DNA of 64,000 nucleotides from Saccharopolyspora rhizosphaerae (GTDB lineage Bacteria > Actinomycetota > Actinomycetes > Mycobacteriales > Pseudonocardiaceae): assembly GCF_003931915.1 (NCBI RefSeq), contig NZ_RSAA01000007.1:434001-498000 (forward strand). Direction: 5' to 3'. Within the stretch, counting starts at the first letter, position 1; each line of letters starts with the position of its first letter. A program made the translations under genes and the position numbers. The notes beneath the pieces are model-generated. The model saw only the letters and a program-made list of their open reading frames with translations, was not told the origin of the DNA and did no database searches. Below are positions 1 to 8,583 of this stretch, piece by piece.

Positions 1-660
1 TTCGAGGGCACCGTGATCTCCGACGTCGAGCAGCGCCTCGGCGACGCCGGTGAGCTCGACGCCTACGACATCGCCGCGCTCGAGCTCGGCCACCGCATCC
101 GCTACGACGTGAAGGCGAACTGGAAGCAGGTCATCGAGAACTTCATGGAGTGCTACCACTGCGCGACGATCCACCCGGAGCTCACCGAGGTGCTGCCGGA
201 GTTCGCCGACGGGTTCGCCGCCCAGTACTACGTCGGTCACGGAGCGGAGTTCGGTGAGGACGTGCGGGGTTTCACCGTCGACGGCAGCGAAGGAGCGCAG
301 CGGCTCCCAGGCGTGGGTGAGCACCAGGACCGGCGGTACTACGCGATCACCGTGCGCCCCCAGGTGTTCCTCAACCTGGTGCCCGACCACGTGGTCGTCC
401 ACCGGATGTTCCCGCTGACCGCCGAGCGCACGCTCGTCGACTGCGACTGGCTGTACCTGCCGGAGGTCGTCGCCTCCGGCCAGGACCTGTCACGCTCGGT
501 GGAGCTGTTCCACCGCGTCAACCAGCAGGACTTCGAGGCCTGCGAGCGCTGCCAGCTGTCCATGGACTCCCGCTCCTACGCCTCGGGCGGCGTCCTCGTG
601 CCGAGCGAGCACCACATCGCCGAGTTCCACGAGTGGGTCCGCTCCCGGCTCAGCGGCTGA
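1..660 (+). CDS. Rieske-type aromatic-ring/betaine oxygenase alpha subunit, C-terminal part (5' cut)
   Basis: The frame is open from the first base, so the N-terminus, including the Rieske [2Fe-2S] domain, lies outside the window. The visible 219 residues are the catalytic non-heme iron domain. The motif NWKQVIENFMECYHC followed by ATIHPE (about residues 40-59 of the fragment) supplies two histidine iron ligands (His53, His58), and the aspartate in NQQDFEACE (about residue 177) fits the third. This wording is typical of GbcA-type glycine betaine or stachydrine demethylases, which oxidise an N-methyl group and release formaldehyde. The methylglycine genes at 54.6-64 kb support that substrate, but they are over 50 kb away. 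A different quaternary amine is possible. Confidence 0.8.
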   Translation, partial: FEGTVISDVEQRLGDAGELDAYDIAALELGHRIRYDVKANWKQVIENFMECYHCATIHPELTEVLPEFADGFAAQYYVGHGAEFGEDVRGFTVDGSEGAQRLPGVGEHQDRRYYAITVRPQVFLNLVPDHVVVHRMFPLTAERTLVDCDWLYLPEVVASGQDLSRSVELFHRVNQQDFEACERCQLSMDSRSYASGGVLVPSEHHIAEFHEWVRSRLSG

Positions 661-854
661 CACCGACCGCGGCGGGTTGGCGCGAAAGGTGGGCCCTCGG
701 CTGACGGCGCAGCGCACAGCTGTGGCCGGGACTCCCACCTTCCGGAAGCGGCTCAGGGTTCGACTACCGTGAGAGCCGGGCAGCGTCGCCCCCGCCCTCC
801 TCCGTTCCGTTCCGCCGCGCGTGGTGGCGACGCGCCGTGCTGCGGCGCCCGAGC

Positions 855-2348
855 ATGTCTGGTTGTCGCGTGCCGAAGTTCACCCTGACCCGTCCCGCCT
901 GGTTGTCCCCGCGGGTGGCCCGCACCGAGGTCCTCGGTGGTCTGGTCGTCGCGCTGGCGTTGATCCCGGAGGCGATCTCGTTCTCGATCATCGCCGGCGT
1001 CGACCCGAGCGTGGGGCTGTTCGCTTCCTTCACGATGGCGGTGGTGATCTCGATCGTCGGTGGCAGGCCCGCGATGATCTCGGCCGCCACGGGTGCGATC
1101 GCGCTGGTCGTGGCGCCGCTGGCGCGCGAGCACGGGATGGGTGTGCTGGTCGCCACCGTCATCCTCGGCGGGGTGTTCCAGATCGCGCTGGGCGCGCTGG
1201 GCGTGGCGAAGCTGATGCGGTTCGTGCCGCGCAGCGTCATGGTCGGCTTCGTCAACTCGCTGGCGATCATGATCTTCATGGCGCAGGTGCCGGAGCTCAT
1301 CGGCGTGCCGTGGGCGGTCTACCCACTGTTCGCCGCGGGTTTGGTGATCATGGTGCTGTTCCCCAAGCTCACCAAGGTCGTTCCCGCGCCGCTGGTGTCG
1401 ATCGTGGCGCTGACCGCCGTGACCGTCGCCGCCGGCATCGCCGTGCCCACCGTCGGCGACAAGGGCGCGCTGCCGTCCTCGCTGCCGGGCCCCGGCATCC
1501 CGGACGTACCGCTGACGCTGGAGACGCTGCAGCTCATCGCCCCCTACGCGCTGGCGTTCGCGCTCGTCGGGCTGATGGAGTCGCTGATGACCGCGAAGCT
1601 GGTCGACGACATCACCGACACGCGCTCGAACAAGACCCGCGAGTCCATCGGCCAGGGGATCGCCAACATCGTCACCGGCGTCTTCGGCGGCATGGGCGGC
1701 TGCGCGATGATCGGCCAGACGATGATCAACGTCCGGACGGCGGGTTCCCGGACCCGGCTGTCGACGTTCCTGGCCGGCGCGTTCCTGATGGTGCTGTGCA
1801 TCGCCTTCGGTCCGCTGGTCTCGCAGATGCCCATGGCGGCGCTGGTCGCGGTGATGGTGCTGGTCTCCGTCGGCACCTTCGACTGGCACAGCATCGCGCC
1901 CGCGACCCTCAAGCGGATGCCCGCGGGCGAGATCATCGTGATGGTCGCGACGGTGGTCGTGGTGGTGGACACCGACAACCTCGCGATCGGCGTGGTCGTC
2001 GGCTCGATCACCGCGATGGTCATCTTCGCGCGGCGCGTCGCCCACCTCGTCGAGGTCACCTCGGTCACCGACCCCGACGGCGGCCAGGTCGTCTACCACG
2101 TCACCGGCGAGCTGTTCTTCGCCTCGAGCAACGACCTCGCCCACCGGTTCGACTACGCCGGCGACCCCGACGACGTCGTCATCGACCTCACCGACGCCCA
2201 CATCTGGGACGCCTCCACCGTCGCGGCCCTCGACGCCGTCACCGCCAAGTACGAGGCCCGCGGGAAGCGTGTCGAGATCGTCGGGCTCAACCGCCGCAGC
2301 GCCGACATGCACGACCGGCTCAGCGGAGAGCTGTCCGGGAGTCACTGA
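855..2348 (+). CDS. SulP family anion transporter with C-terminal STAS domain
   Basis: About 497 residues. The first 400 are strongly hydrophobic with the SulP pattern: PEAISFSIIAGVDPSVGLFAS near the start and GGMGGCAMIGQTMINV in the middle, both parts of the conserved transport core. The last 90 residues form a STAS domain (VIDLTDAHIWDASTVAALD). SulP proteins carry sulfate, bicarbonate or other anions across the inner membrane; the substrate cannot be told here. ATG at 855 is used; a GTG at 837 in the same frame would add six residues, and neither has a convincing ribosome site. The gene stands alone, 65 bases before the methyltransferase gene. Confidence 0.88.
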   Translation: MSGCRVPKFTLTRPAWLSPRVARTEVLGGLVVALALIPEAISFSIIAGVDPSVGLFASFTMAVVISIVGGRPAMISAATGAIALVVAPLAREHGMGVLVATVILGGVFQIALGALGVAKLMRFVPRSVMVGFVNSLAIMIFMAQVPELIGVPWAVYPLFAAGLVIMVLFPKLTKVVPAPLVSIVALTAVTVAAGIAVPTVGDKGALPSSLPGPGIPDVPLTLETLQLIAPYALAFALVGLMESLMTAKLVDDITDTRSNKTRESIGQGIANIVTGVFGGMGGCAMIGQTMINVRTAGSRTRLSTFLAGAFLMVLCIAFGPLVSQMPMAALVAVMVLVSVGTFDWHSIAPATLKRMPAGEIIVMVATVVVVVDTDNLAIGVVVGSITAMVIFARRVAHLVEVTSVTDPDGGQVVYHVTGELFFASSNDLAHRFDYAGDPDDVVIDLTDAHIWDASTVAALDAVTAKYEARGKRVEIVGLNRRSADMHDRLSGELSGSH

Positions 2349-2413
2349 GAACGTTCGACAGTCGAGATCTCCCCAACATCGACATCGCACCGGCGACGCG
2401 CGAACATGACCTC

Positions 2414-3238
2414 ATGCACGACGAGCGCCCCGGCCCCGGCATCGACACCTCCTCGCCCAGCGTCGCGCGCGGTTACGACCACTGGTTGGGCGGCAAGGAC
2501 AACTTCGAGGTCGACAGAACCGTCCTCGAGGCCGTCGAGGAGATCGCTCCGGAGGCCAGGCCGCTCGCGCAGGAGAACCGGAACTGGCTGATCAGGGCCG
2601 TGCGGTTCCTGAGCTCCCCACTGCACGCGGGCCTCGACCAGTACCTGGACCTGGGGTGCGGGCTGCCGACGATGCAGAACGTCCACCAGGTCGCCCAGGC
2701 CAACAACCCGGACGCCGTCGTGGTCTACGTCGACAACGACCCGACGGTCGCCGCCTACGGACGCGCGATGCTGGCGGAGAACGAGAACACCCACTTCTCC
2801 ATCAACGACCTGCGCCACCCGGAGGACATCCTCCACGACCCGGTGGTCACGAGGAACCTGGACTTCGACCGGCCGATCGCGCTGATCCACTCGGGCACCA
2901 TGCACCACGTCGACGACGAGCACCGCCCGCGCGAGGTCGTGCAGCGCTACCTGCAGACGCTCGCCCCGGGTTCGTACGTGGCGATGTCGCACTTCAGCTG
3001 GCCGCCGGACTCCGAGGAGTACCGCGAGATGGCTCGTGAGATCCAGGGCACGCTGAACAAGATGCTGGGATCGTGCTGGTGGCGCAGCAACGAGGAGGTG
3101 CTGTCCTTCCTCGACGGCACGGAGGTCCTCCCGCCGGGTCTGGTCCGCACGGTCGACTGGTGGCCCGAAGGCCCGTCGCTCACCGCGAAGTCCGAGATCA
3201 CCAACCTCATCTTCGGCGCGGTCGCGCGCAAGCCCTGA
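2414..3238 (+). CDS. SAV2177-type SAM-dependent methyltransferase (Methyltransf_19)
   Basis: 274 residues. Family hallmarks are visible: PSVARGYDHWLGGKDNFEVDR at the start, LDLGCGLPT as the SAM-binding glycine motif, VVYVDNDPTV as the acidic ribose contact, and IHSGTMHHVDD further on. This family (formerly DUF574) is greatly expanded in actinomycetes, and most members have no known substrate. The ATG at 2414 is the first start in this frame after the SulP stop. The stop codon lies inside the base of a strong hairpin shared with the convergent peptidase gene. No pathway can be assigned from its neighbours. Confidence 0.85.
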   Translation: MHDERPGPGIDTSSPSVARGYDHWLGGKDNFEVDRTVLEAVEEIAPEARPLAQENRNWLIRAVRFLSSPLHAGLDQYLDLGCGLPTMQNVHQVAQANNPDAVVVYVDNDPTVAAYGRAMLAENENTHFSINDLRHPEDILHDPVVTRNLDFDRPIALIHSGTMHHVDDEHRPREVVQRYLQTLAPGSYVAMSHFSWPPDSEEYREMAREIQGTLNKMLGSCWWRSNEEVLSFLDGTEVLPPGLVRTVDWWPEGPSLTAKSEITNLIFGAVARKP

Positions 3239-3263
3239 CGCCGGGCACCGCCGGCGCCAGGGC
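3232..3263. terminator. Hairpin between convergent genes
   Basis: Two arms of 13 bases (3232-3244 and 3251-3263) pair with a single A/C mismatch around a 6-base loop. It sits at the junction of the plus-strand methyltransferase and the minus-strand peptidase, so it probably ends both transcripts. There is no T-run. Confidence 0.55.
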
Positions 3264-3275
3264 CTCGTCGAGCGC

Positions 3276-4712
3276 TCAGTCGCGCTGCGGCAGCGGGAAC
3301 GTCACCGGGCTGCGGTGGCCGTCGGCGTCGAGGGCGCGCACCCCGAAGAAGACGTTGTCCTTGGACAGGTCGACGACAGCCGTCGTGGTGTCCCCGACCT
3401 CGATGCGGTGGGTCCAGTCGGCGTCGGTGGTCTCGCGCCAGACGACCTCGTACCCGGCGAGGTCGGGTTCCGGCCCACGTTCCCAGACCAGCTCGGTGTC
3501 GTTGGTCAGCTCGGCGGTGCGCACGGCCACGCCCGTGGGCGCGCCAGGCCCCTGGGCCAGCGACCAGATCGTGGCGAAGTTGACCTTGGCGACGCGGGCG
3601 GTGTAACCGAAGTCGCAGTGCTCGGGCAGGTCGCCGTAGCGGACGCCGCCCTCCTCGCGCACGTCCTGGTGCTGGTGCCGGAAGTCCTCGTGCGGCTCGG
3701 TGAAACGCGCCGCCGGGTAACCCTTCTCGAGGAAGGGGATGTGGTCACCACCGCGCAGGAACCGGTCGCGCCGGTAGATGACCCGCACGTCCATCCCGGT
3801 GGCCTGGTTCGCCGCGACGTCGGTGACGAAGCGGGCGAGCTGGCGCGAGGGCGAGTCGTTCTCCCCACCCACCGAACGCCGGATCTCGGCTTCCTCGGGG
3901 GTTTCCGAGGTCGGCACCCCTTCGGCGAACAACCGGACTGTGCGCGGATCGCTGGTGCCGTCGTCGGCGCGGCTGGAACCGACGATGTCGTCGGTGAACA
4001 TCGCGCGCACGTCGGCACCCTCGGCGGCGAAGAGCTCGGCCATGTGGCCGGACCCGTAGAGACCCTGCTCCTCGGCCGCCACGGCGGCGAGGACCACAGT
4101 GGACTCGAGCGGCTCTTCCGCGAGCAACCGGGCGAGTTCGAGCACCACCGCGACACCGGAAGCGTCGTCGTCGGCTCCGGGCGCGTCGCTGACGCCGTCC
4201 ATCACGTCGGTGGCGCGCGAGTCGTAGTGGCCGGTGACCACGTGCACCCGCTCAGGGTTCGTTGTCCCGCGGATGGTGGCGACGACGTTGGTGATGCGGG
4301 TGGTCACCGGGATGCGGTTGGCCGGTTCCTGGTCGTAGCCCTGCAAACTAACGGTCATGCGGCCGTCGGACCGGGCCGCGTAGGACTGCATCTCGGCGAA
4401 CAGCCAGTCGCGCGCCGCGCCGATGCCGCGCTGCGGGTCGTCCTGGCTCGACAACGTGTGCCGGGTCCCGAAGCTGACCAGTGTGCGGACCACCTCCTCG
4501 ACCCGCTGCTCGTCGACCTGCGCGAGCAGGGCGCGCAGCCGCGCATCGGGCTGCTGCGGCGGGATCGGCTCACCGGGCGGGAGCGCTCCTCCGGGAGCCG
4601 GCCGCAGGTCAGCGGCCCCGGCCGTGCCGGAGAGGACGACGGCACCGGTGATCCCGGCGGAGGCGGACAGGAAGGCGCGACGGCTGTGACCAGCACCACG
4701 AGGTTGACCCAT
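3276..4712 (-). CDS. Tat-exported M28 family aminopeptidase with C-terminal fibronectin-like domain
   Basis: 478 residues. The N-terminus HSRRAFLSASAG is a twin-arginine signal followed by a hydrophobic stretch and AGAA. The peptidase domain carries the M28 zinc set: VTGHYDSR (His162), PGADDDASG (Asp181 region), VAAEEQGLYGS (catalytic and ligand Glu214/215), a later TDDIVG aspartate and FTEPHEDF histidine. The last 90 residues (from APTGVAVRTAEL) look like a fibronectin type III module. It should be a secreted zinc aminopeptidase resembling Streptomyces aminopeptidase S. The start ATG at 4712 places the Tat motif at residue 10; upstream frame is open but implausible. It is transcribed divergently from the polyester hydrolase. 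Confidence 0.88.
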   Translation of the reverse strand: MGQPRGAGHSRRAFLSASAGITGAVVLSGTAGAADLRPAPGGALPPGEPIPPQQPDARLRALLAQVDEQRVEEVVRTLVSFGTRHTLSSQDDPQRGIGAARDWLFAEMQSYAARSDGRMTVSLQGYDQEPANRIPVTTRITNVVATIRGTTNPERVHVVTGHYDSRATDVMDGVSDAPGADDDASGVAVVLELARLLAEEPLESTVVLAAVAAEEQGLYGSGHMAELFAAEGADVRAMFTDDIVGSSRADDGTSDPRTVRLFAEGVPTSETPEEAEIRRSVGGENDSPSRQLARFVTDVAANQATGMDVRVIYRRDRFLRGGDHIPFLEKGYPAARFTEPHEDFRHQHQDVREEGGVRYGDLPEHCDFGYTARVAKVNFATIWSLAQGPGAPTGVAVRTAELTNDTELVWERGPEPDLAGYEVVWRETTDADWTHRIEVGDTTTAVVDLSKDNVFFGVRALDADGHRSPVTFPLPQRD

Positions 4713-5018
4713 GCACTGCTTTCTACGCGTCCGCACGAAGCCGAAGAATCGACCGAAGGGACCACCGCGCGCGACCGAACGGCTCATCCCCCCGCAGGCA
4801 GGGGAGTTCCAGCTGAGCATGCGCCCTCGTGCGCGCACGCCAAGCGGTTTCAGAACCGCGGTGAGCACCTTCCACTTCCGTTGCTGGTCGTCGCTGGTGT
4901 CGGGTTCGTTGACGGCGTGGTGGAGCCACTTTAAGGTCGTTCGCGTTCCGGAAATCTTGCTCAACGACGACATGTTCCGGTGCGCCCGAACACCGGGCGC
5001 TTCTCGAAAGGGCGAAGC
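4713..5018. other. Divergent promoter region, no gene
   Basis: 306 bases between two secreted-hydrolase genes transcribed away from each other. It must hold both promoters. I see no confident -35/-10 pair, no operator palindrome and no codon-like reading frame. Confidence 0.5.
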
Positions 5019-5900
5019 ATGGGGTTCTCGCGTTCCACCAGTCCCCTTTCCCGATTGTTCATCGTCTGCGCAGCCGTCTTTGGCCTGCTCGCGGGCAACG
5101 TGACCCTGGCCCAGGCGGTCGAGGCCACCGACGTGCACGGCCCAGACCCCACCGAAGAGACCATCACCGCCCCGCGCGGCCCCTTCGACGTCGAGCAGGA
5201 GTCCGTTTCCCGGTTCGAAGTCGAGGGTTTCGGCGGCGGCACGATCTACTACCCCACCGACACGACCGACGGCCTGTTCTCGGCGGTGTCCATCTCCCCC
5301 GGCTACACCGGCACGCAGGAGAGCATGGCGTGGTACGGGCCGAGGCTCGCCTCGCACGGTTTCGTGGTGTTCACCATCGACACGATCACCACCACCGACC
5401 AGCCCGATTCGCGAGCACGGCAGCTGCAGGCCTCGCTGGACCACCTCGTCGACGACAGCAGCGTGCGGGACCGCGTCGACCCGGCACGGCTCGGCGTGAT
5501 GGGCCACTCGATGGGTGGCGGCGGGTCCTTGAAGGCCGCGCTGGACAACCCTGCGCTCCAAGCGGCGATCCCGCTGACCCCGTGGCACACCACCAAGGAC
5601 TTCTCCGGTGTCCGCACGCCGACGCTCATCATCGGTGCGCAGAACGACACCGTCGCACCGGTGTCCCAGCACGCCGAACCGTTCTACGAGAGCCTGCCTG
5701 ACGATCCCGGCAAGGCCTACCTGGAACTGGCGGGTGCGGGCCACCTCGCCCCCAACACGCCTGACACGACGATCGCGAAGTACAGCCTCGCCTGGCTCAA
5801 GCGCTTCCTCGACGACGACACCCGCTACGACCAGTTCCTGTGCCCACCACCGCAGGACGACCCGGAGATCGCCGAGCACCGGTCCACCTGCCCGTACTGA
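5019..5900 (+). CDS. Secreted cutinase / PET-hydrolase-like polyester hydrolase
   Basis: 293 residues, a close relative of actinobacterial polyester hydrolases such as Cut190 and the Thermobifida cutinases. It has an n-region, a hydrophobic signal core (about 12-32) and an AQA cleavage site. The nucleophile elbow GHSMGGGGS gives Ser164, with Asp210 in GAQNDT and His242 in AGAGHLAPN. Tyr96 and Met165 match the oxyanion-hole residues of PETases, and Trp189 in PLTPWH matches the substrate-stacking tryptophan. Cys275 and Cys291 match the C-terminal disulfide. The family hydrolyses cutin, polyester and, in several members, PET. Start ATG 5019 follows an AAAGGG ribosome site. Leu243 replaces the Phe seen after the catalytic His in Cut190. 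Confidence 0.92.
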   Translation: MGFSRSTSPLSRLFIVCAAVFGLLAGNVTLAQAVEATDVHGPDPTEETITAPRGPFDVEQESVSRFEVEGFGGGTIYYPTDTTDGLFSAVSISPGYTGTQESMAWYGPRLASHGFVVFTIDTITTTDQPDSRARQLQASLDHLVDDSSVRDRVDPARLGVMGHSMGGGGSLKAALDNPALQAAIPLTPWHTTKDFSGVRTPTLIIGAQNDTVAPVSQHAEPFYESLPDDPGKAYLELAGAGHLAPNTPDTTIAKYSLAWLKRFLDDDTRYDQFLCPPPQDDPEIAEHRSTCPY

Positions 5901-5906
5901 CCCGCA

Positions 5907-5938
5907 CCCGCTGCGGCGCCACCCGGCGCCGCAGCGGG
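5907..5938. terminator. Bidirectional terminator hairpin
   Basis: A perfect 14-bp GC-rich stem (5907-5920 with 5925-5938) and a 4-base loop sit between the convergent stops of the polyester hydrolase and the P-loop protein. Confidence 0.75.
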
Positions 5939-5939
5939 C

Positions 5940-6491
5940 TCACTCGTCCAGAGCGTCGAGCAACGCGGCGTAGGTTCCCTCGACGGCACCTTCTTCGCTG
6001 GTCAGCACAGCCGCCGAGGGCCGTTGCCGCACCGAGGCGACGAGCTTGTCGTACTGCCGGGCGAGGAACTCCTCGCCGCCTTCACTCTCGACGATCGCCT
6101 TGACCTGGCGGTGCCAGTCCTGGTCGTCGTCAACTCCGCGGCGGGTGAAGCGCTCCACCGAGCGCCGCCGGCTGTCCAGCAGCACGATCTCGCGGAACTC
6201 GGCGCCGTTCTCCGTCGCCGCCCCTGCGAACCGCTCGACCTCGGCGGGGTTGGCCAGGAACTGCGGCATCACGACGTCACGCCCGCCCCGCAGGTGCTCC
6301 CCCGCCATCCCCAACGCCAACGGCCGCACGATCTCGCCGGTCTCGGCGAACCGCTCCTGCCACCCGCCGATCAGCCCGCGCAGCAGGTCGACGTCGAGGT
6401 CGAGCACACCAGGGTGCTCGTCCACGTACCGCCGCGCCAGCGTCGACTTGCCGATCCCCGGCGGGCCGTTCAACAAGATCAAGCGAGCCAT
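5940..6491 (-). CDS. P-loop AAA/kinase-like protein
   Basis: 183 residues. LILLNGPPGIGKSTLARRY near the N-terminus is a Walker A motif, followed by LDLDVDLLRGLIGGW. This arrangement is seen in small ATP-dependent kinases of the zeta-toxin/chloramphenicol-phosphotransferase type. No antitoxin-like partner is adjacent, so a toxin role is not supported. The substrate is unknown; small-molecule phosphorylation is an inference. ATG 6491 puts the P-loop at residues 9-16, as usual. It ends at the shared hairpin with the hydrolase. Confidence 0.7.
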   Translation of the reverse strand: MARLILLNGPPGIGKSTLARRYVDEHPGVLDLDVDLLRGLIGGWQERFAETGEIVRPLALGMAGEHLRGGRDVVMPQFLANPAEVERFAGAATENGAEFREIVLLDSRRRSVERFTRRGVDDDQDWHRQVKAIVESEGGEEFLARQYDKLVASVRQRPSAAVLTSEEGAVEGTYAALLDALDE

Positions 6492-6649
6492 GGCTCTACC
6501 CTGGGGAACTGCTTCGCTGGGCGGTGCCGGTAGCAGCAACCCCCGGAAGGGGAGAGCACAGCGGCGCCCCGGCGTACTCGCCACGACCGCTCAGGACCTG
6601 CGGCGGTGTGAGCTGAGTCCCGCACCTAGAAGACAGCGGCCACCACGGC

Positions 6650-6707
6650 GTCCCTCCTGCCCCAGGACCGGCGCCGCGTCCCTGGGGCAGGAGGGACGCG
6701 GCGCCGG
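6650..6707 (-). terminator. Overlapping, mutually exclusive hairpins downstream of the symporter
   Basis: Arm 6650-6666 pairs perfectly with 6681-6697 (17 bp). A second perfect stem, 6668-6682 with 6693-6707 (15 bp), uses part of the same right arm, so only one can form at a time. The element lies just after the symporter stop on the minus strand and probably ends that transcript. See the findings. Confidence 0.65.
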
Positions 6708-6711
6708 CCGC

Positions 6712-8226
6712 CTAGACCGCAGCGCTGGGCGCGGTCTTGACCGGTAGGGGGTCCGTGTCCGGAGTGTCGCGGTGGGGGACCAGCAACGAGCCCAGGACGC
6801 AGATGGCGAGGTTGAGCGCCAGGCCGAGCAGGCCTGCCGGGATGCCGTAGAGCTTGTCGATGTCGAAGATCGTCCAGGCTCCGGACAGCAGCGCACCGGC
6901 GAGCATGCCCCAGAACAGCGGTCCCGCGGACAGCCTGCGCCAGTACAGGCCCAGGATGAACGCCGGCGCGATCTGGACGATGAGCTCGAACTTGAGCACG
7001 AAGATGTTGTACAGCGTGCTCGGCGGGTTCCAGGCCAGCACCAGCAGCAGGCCGATCGCGACCACACCCGCGACCTTGCCGACCAGGACCTGCTTGCGCT
7101 CGGAGGCGTTCGGCGCGAGGTAGCGGCCGTAGAGGTCCTGCGAGATCACCGACGAGAAGCTCAGCAGCGCCGAGTCCGCAGTGGACACGATCGCGGCCAC
7201 CACACCGCCGAAGAGCAGGATCATCAACGCGTAGAAGAACAGGTTGATGCCCGCCACCTCGTTGGCGATCATCCCGACCAGCTGCTCGGAATCGTCCTCC
7301 GAGAGCCCCGGGAACAGCTTGATGCCGACGATGCCGACCGCGAACACGACACCGGTGGTGACCAACGGCATCCGCGCCATGATCGCCAGCGAGCGCTTGA
7401 GGGTGCGCTCGCTGCGGGCCGCGTAGATGCGCTGGATGGCGTGCGGGTAGACCGCAGCGCCCAAGCCGATCATGATGATCATCGACAGCCAGTTGACCGA
7501 GTCCTCGCCGCTGGGCACGCCGAGCTTCGCGGGCTCGTTGTCGGCCAGGTGCTGCGTCACCGCGCCCAGGTCGCCACCGACCAGGTAGAGCGCCCCGGCC
7601 AGCAGCACCGCCACCCCCACCAGCAGCGCGATGCCCTGCATGACGTCGGTGAACGCGACCGCGCGCATGCCGCCGGACCACGAGTAGACGAGCATGACGA
7701 CCACGAAGGCGATCACGCCGACCTGGTACGGCACGGTGTTGCCGGTGAGCCCGGAGATGCCGTGACCCATGGCCACCAGCTGCTCCAGCAGGTAGTTCGC
7801 CAGGCCCCACAGCATGAGCACCGTGACCAGCAGCGACACCGGCGTGGAGCGGAAGCGGTGGCGCACCCAGTCGGTGGGCGTCACGAACTGCTCGCGCTTG
7901 GCGATGGCGTAGAGGCGGGGCGCGAACAGCAAGTACCCGGCGATCACCGCGATCATGAACGGGACCGACTGCCACCAGGTGAAGCCGGAGCGGTAGGCCT
8001 CTGGCGCGTAACCGACGATCGAGTTCCCGCTGTACTGCGAGGCGTAGAGGGTGAAGAACAGCGCGACGAAACCGAGCCCGGAGCCGCCGAGGTAGTAACC
8101 GCGGGAGGTCTTCTGCTCCCCCTCGGGCTGTCCGCGCCCGGCGAAGTAGCCGATGACGAGCATGATGACCGCGTAGGCCGCCAGCACCAGGATTCCGCTG
8201 AGACCGGCGAAGCTCAGACCGTTCAC
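6712..8226 (-). CDS. Sodium:solute symporter (SSS) family transporter
   Basis: 504 residues with about 13 hydrophobic segments and a short acidic/proline tail. SSS features include YFAGRG followed by SRGYYLGGSGLGF, SGNSIVGYAPEAYRSGFTWW, a helix with YSWSGGMRAVAFTDVMQG, and STADSALLSFSSVISQDLY, which holds the serines usually linked to sodium binding. It imports an organic solute with Na+ at the inner membrane. GTG 8226 overlaps the stop of the small upstream gene by 4 bases, indicating coupled translation. Its place beside a CoA-transferase and an HMG-CoA-lyase-like gene suggests a carboxylic acid substrate (inference). Confidence 0.9.
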   Translation of the reverse strand: MNGLSFAGLSGILVLAAYAVIMLVIGYFAGRGQPEGEQKTSRGYYLGGSGLGFVALFFTLYASQYSGNSIVGYAPEAYRSGFTWWQSVPFMIAVIAGYLLFAPRLYAIAKREQFVTPTDWVRHRFRSTPVSLLVTVLMLWGLANYLLEQLVAMGHGISGLTGNTVPYQVGVIAFVVVMLVYSWSGGMRAVAFTDVMQGIALLVGVAVLLAGALYLVGGDLGAVTQHLADNEPAKLGVPSGEDSVNWLSMIIMIGLGAAVYPHAIQRIYAARSERTLKRSLAIMARMPLVTTGVVFAVGIVGIKLFPGLSEDDSEQLVGMIANEVAGINLFFYALMILLFGGVVAAIVSTADSALLSFSSVISQDLYGRYLAPNASERKQVLVGKVAGVVAIGLLLVLAWNPPSTLYNIFVLKFELIVQIAPAFILGLYWRRLSAGPLFWGMLAGALLSGAWTIFDIDKLYGIPAGLLGLALNLAICVLGSLLVPHRDTPDTDPLPVKTAPSAAV

Positions 8227-8486
8227 GCGCCACCTCCGGCTTCTTCTTCGGGCTCGTCGATGTTCCAGCGCCGCAGGCAAGCCCAGCTGGTCAGCGCGGC
8301 GAACAGGAACGTGAACAGCAGCGAGATCACCACCCAGTAGGGGATCCCGAACACCAGCGGGTGCGTGGAACCGGGCGGCAGGTAGAACGGCACCCCGGCC
8401 AGCACGACGAACGCCATGGCCCACCACAGCGACCGGATGCGGATCGGCTCGTACCTGGGCCGGTCCTGAGATCTTCGTTGATCCAT
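8223..8486 (-). CDS. Small two-helix membrane protein partner of the symporter (DUF3311-like)
   Basis: 87 residues with two hydrophobic helices (about 23-42 and 48-68) between a basic N-terminus and an acidic C-terminus. Small proteins like this commonly precede SSS symporter genes in actinobacteria and proteobacteria. The stop overlaps the symporter start by 4 bases (GTGA), so the two are translated together. Its function is probably accessory to symporter assembly or stability, inferred only from context. Confidence 0.75.
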   Translation of the reverse strand: MDQRRSQDRPRYEPIRIRSLWWAMAFVVLAGVPFYLPPGSTHPLVFGIPYWVVISLLFTFLFAALTSWACLRRWNIDEPEEEAGGGA

Positions 8487-8527
8487 CGTGGACTCCGAAT
8501 CGGTTGTCCTGTTCGATTCTTCGCGCA

Positions 8528-8580
8528 GGCGGTCCCGCCCGGCCGCGCTCGCAGGCGCGGCCAGGTCGCACGGGACCGCC
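8528..8580 (-). terminator. Nested hairpin between CoA-transferase and symporter pair
   Basis: A 10-bp outer stem (8528-8537 with 8571-8580) encloses an 8-bp inner stem (8541-8548 with 8555-8562). It lies in the 97 bases between the CoA-transferase stop and the start of the small membrane gene. It may end or attenuate transcription, making the symporter pair a separate or reduced unit. Confidence 0.55.
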
Positions 8581-8583
8581 CTG

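Noticed and set aside
753-2390. Long minus-strand frame opposite the SulP gene
   Set aside because: Composition is dominated by Asp, His, Arg and Gly, as expected for an antisense frame of GC-rich coding DNA; no domain and no ribosome site.
821-3238. One continuous open frame of about 800 codons covering the SulP and methyltransferase region
   Set aside because: Over the SulP gene this frame gives an arginine- and glycine-rich low-complexity sequence. Only the part after 2414 is a real protein, so there is no fusion.
5940-6491. Zeta-type toxin of a toxin-antitoxin pair
   Set aside because: The Walker A motif fits, but no small antitoxin gene is adjacent and the neighbours are unrelated secreted enzymes.
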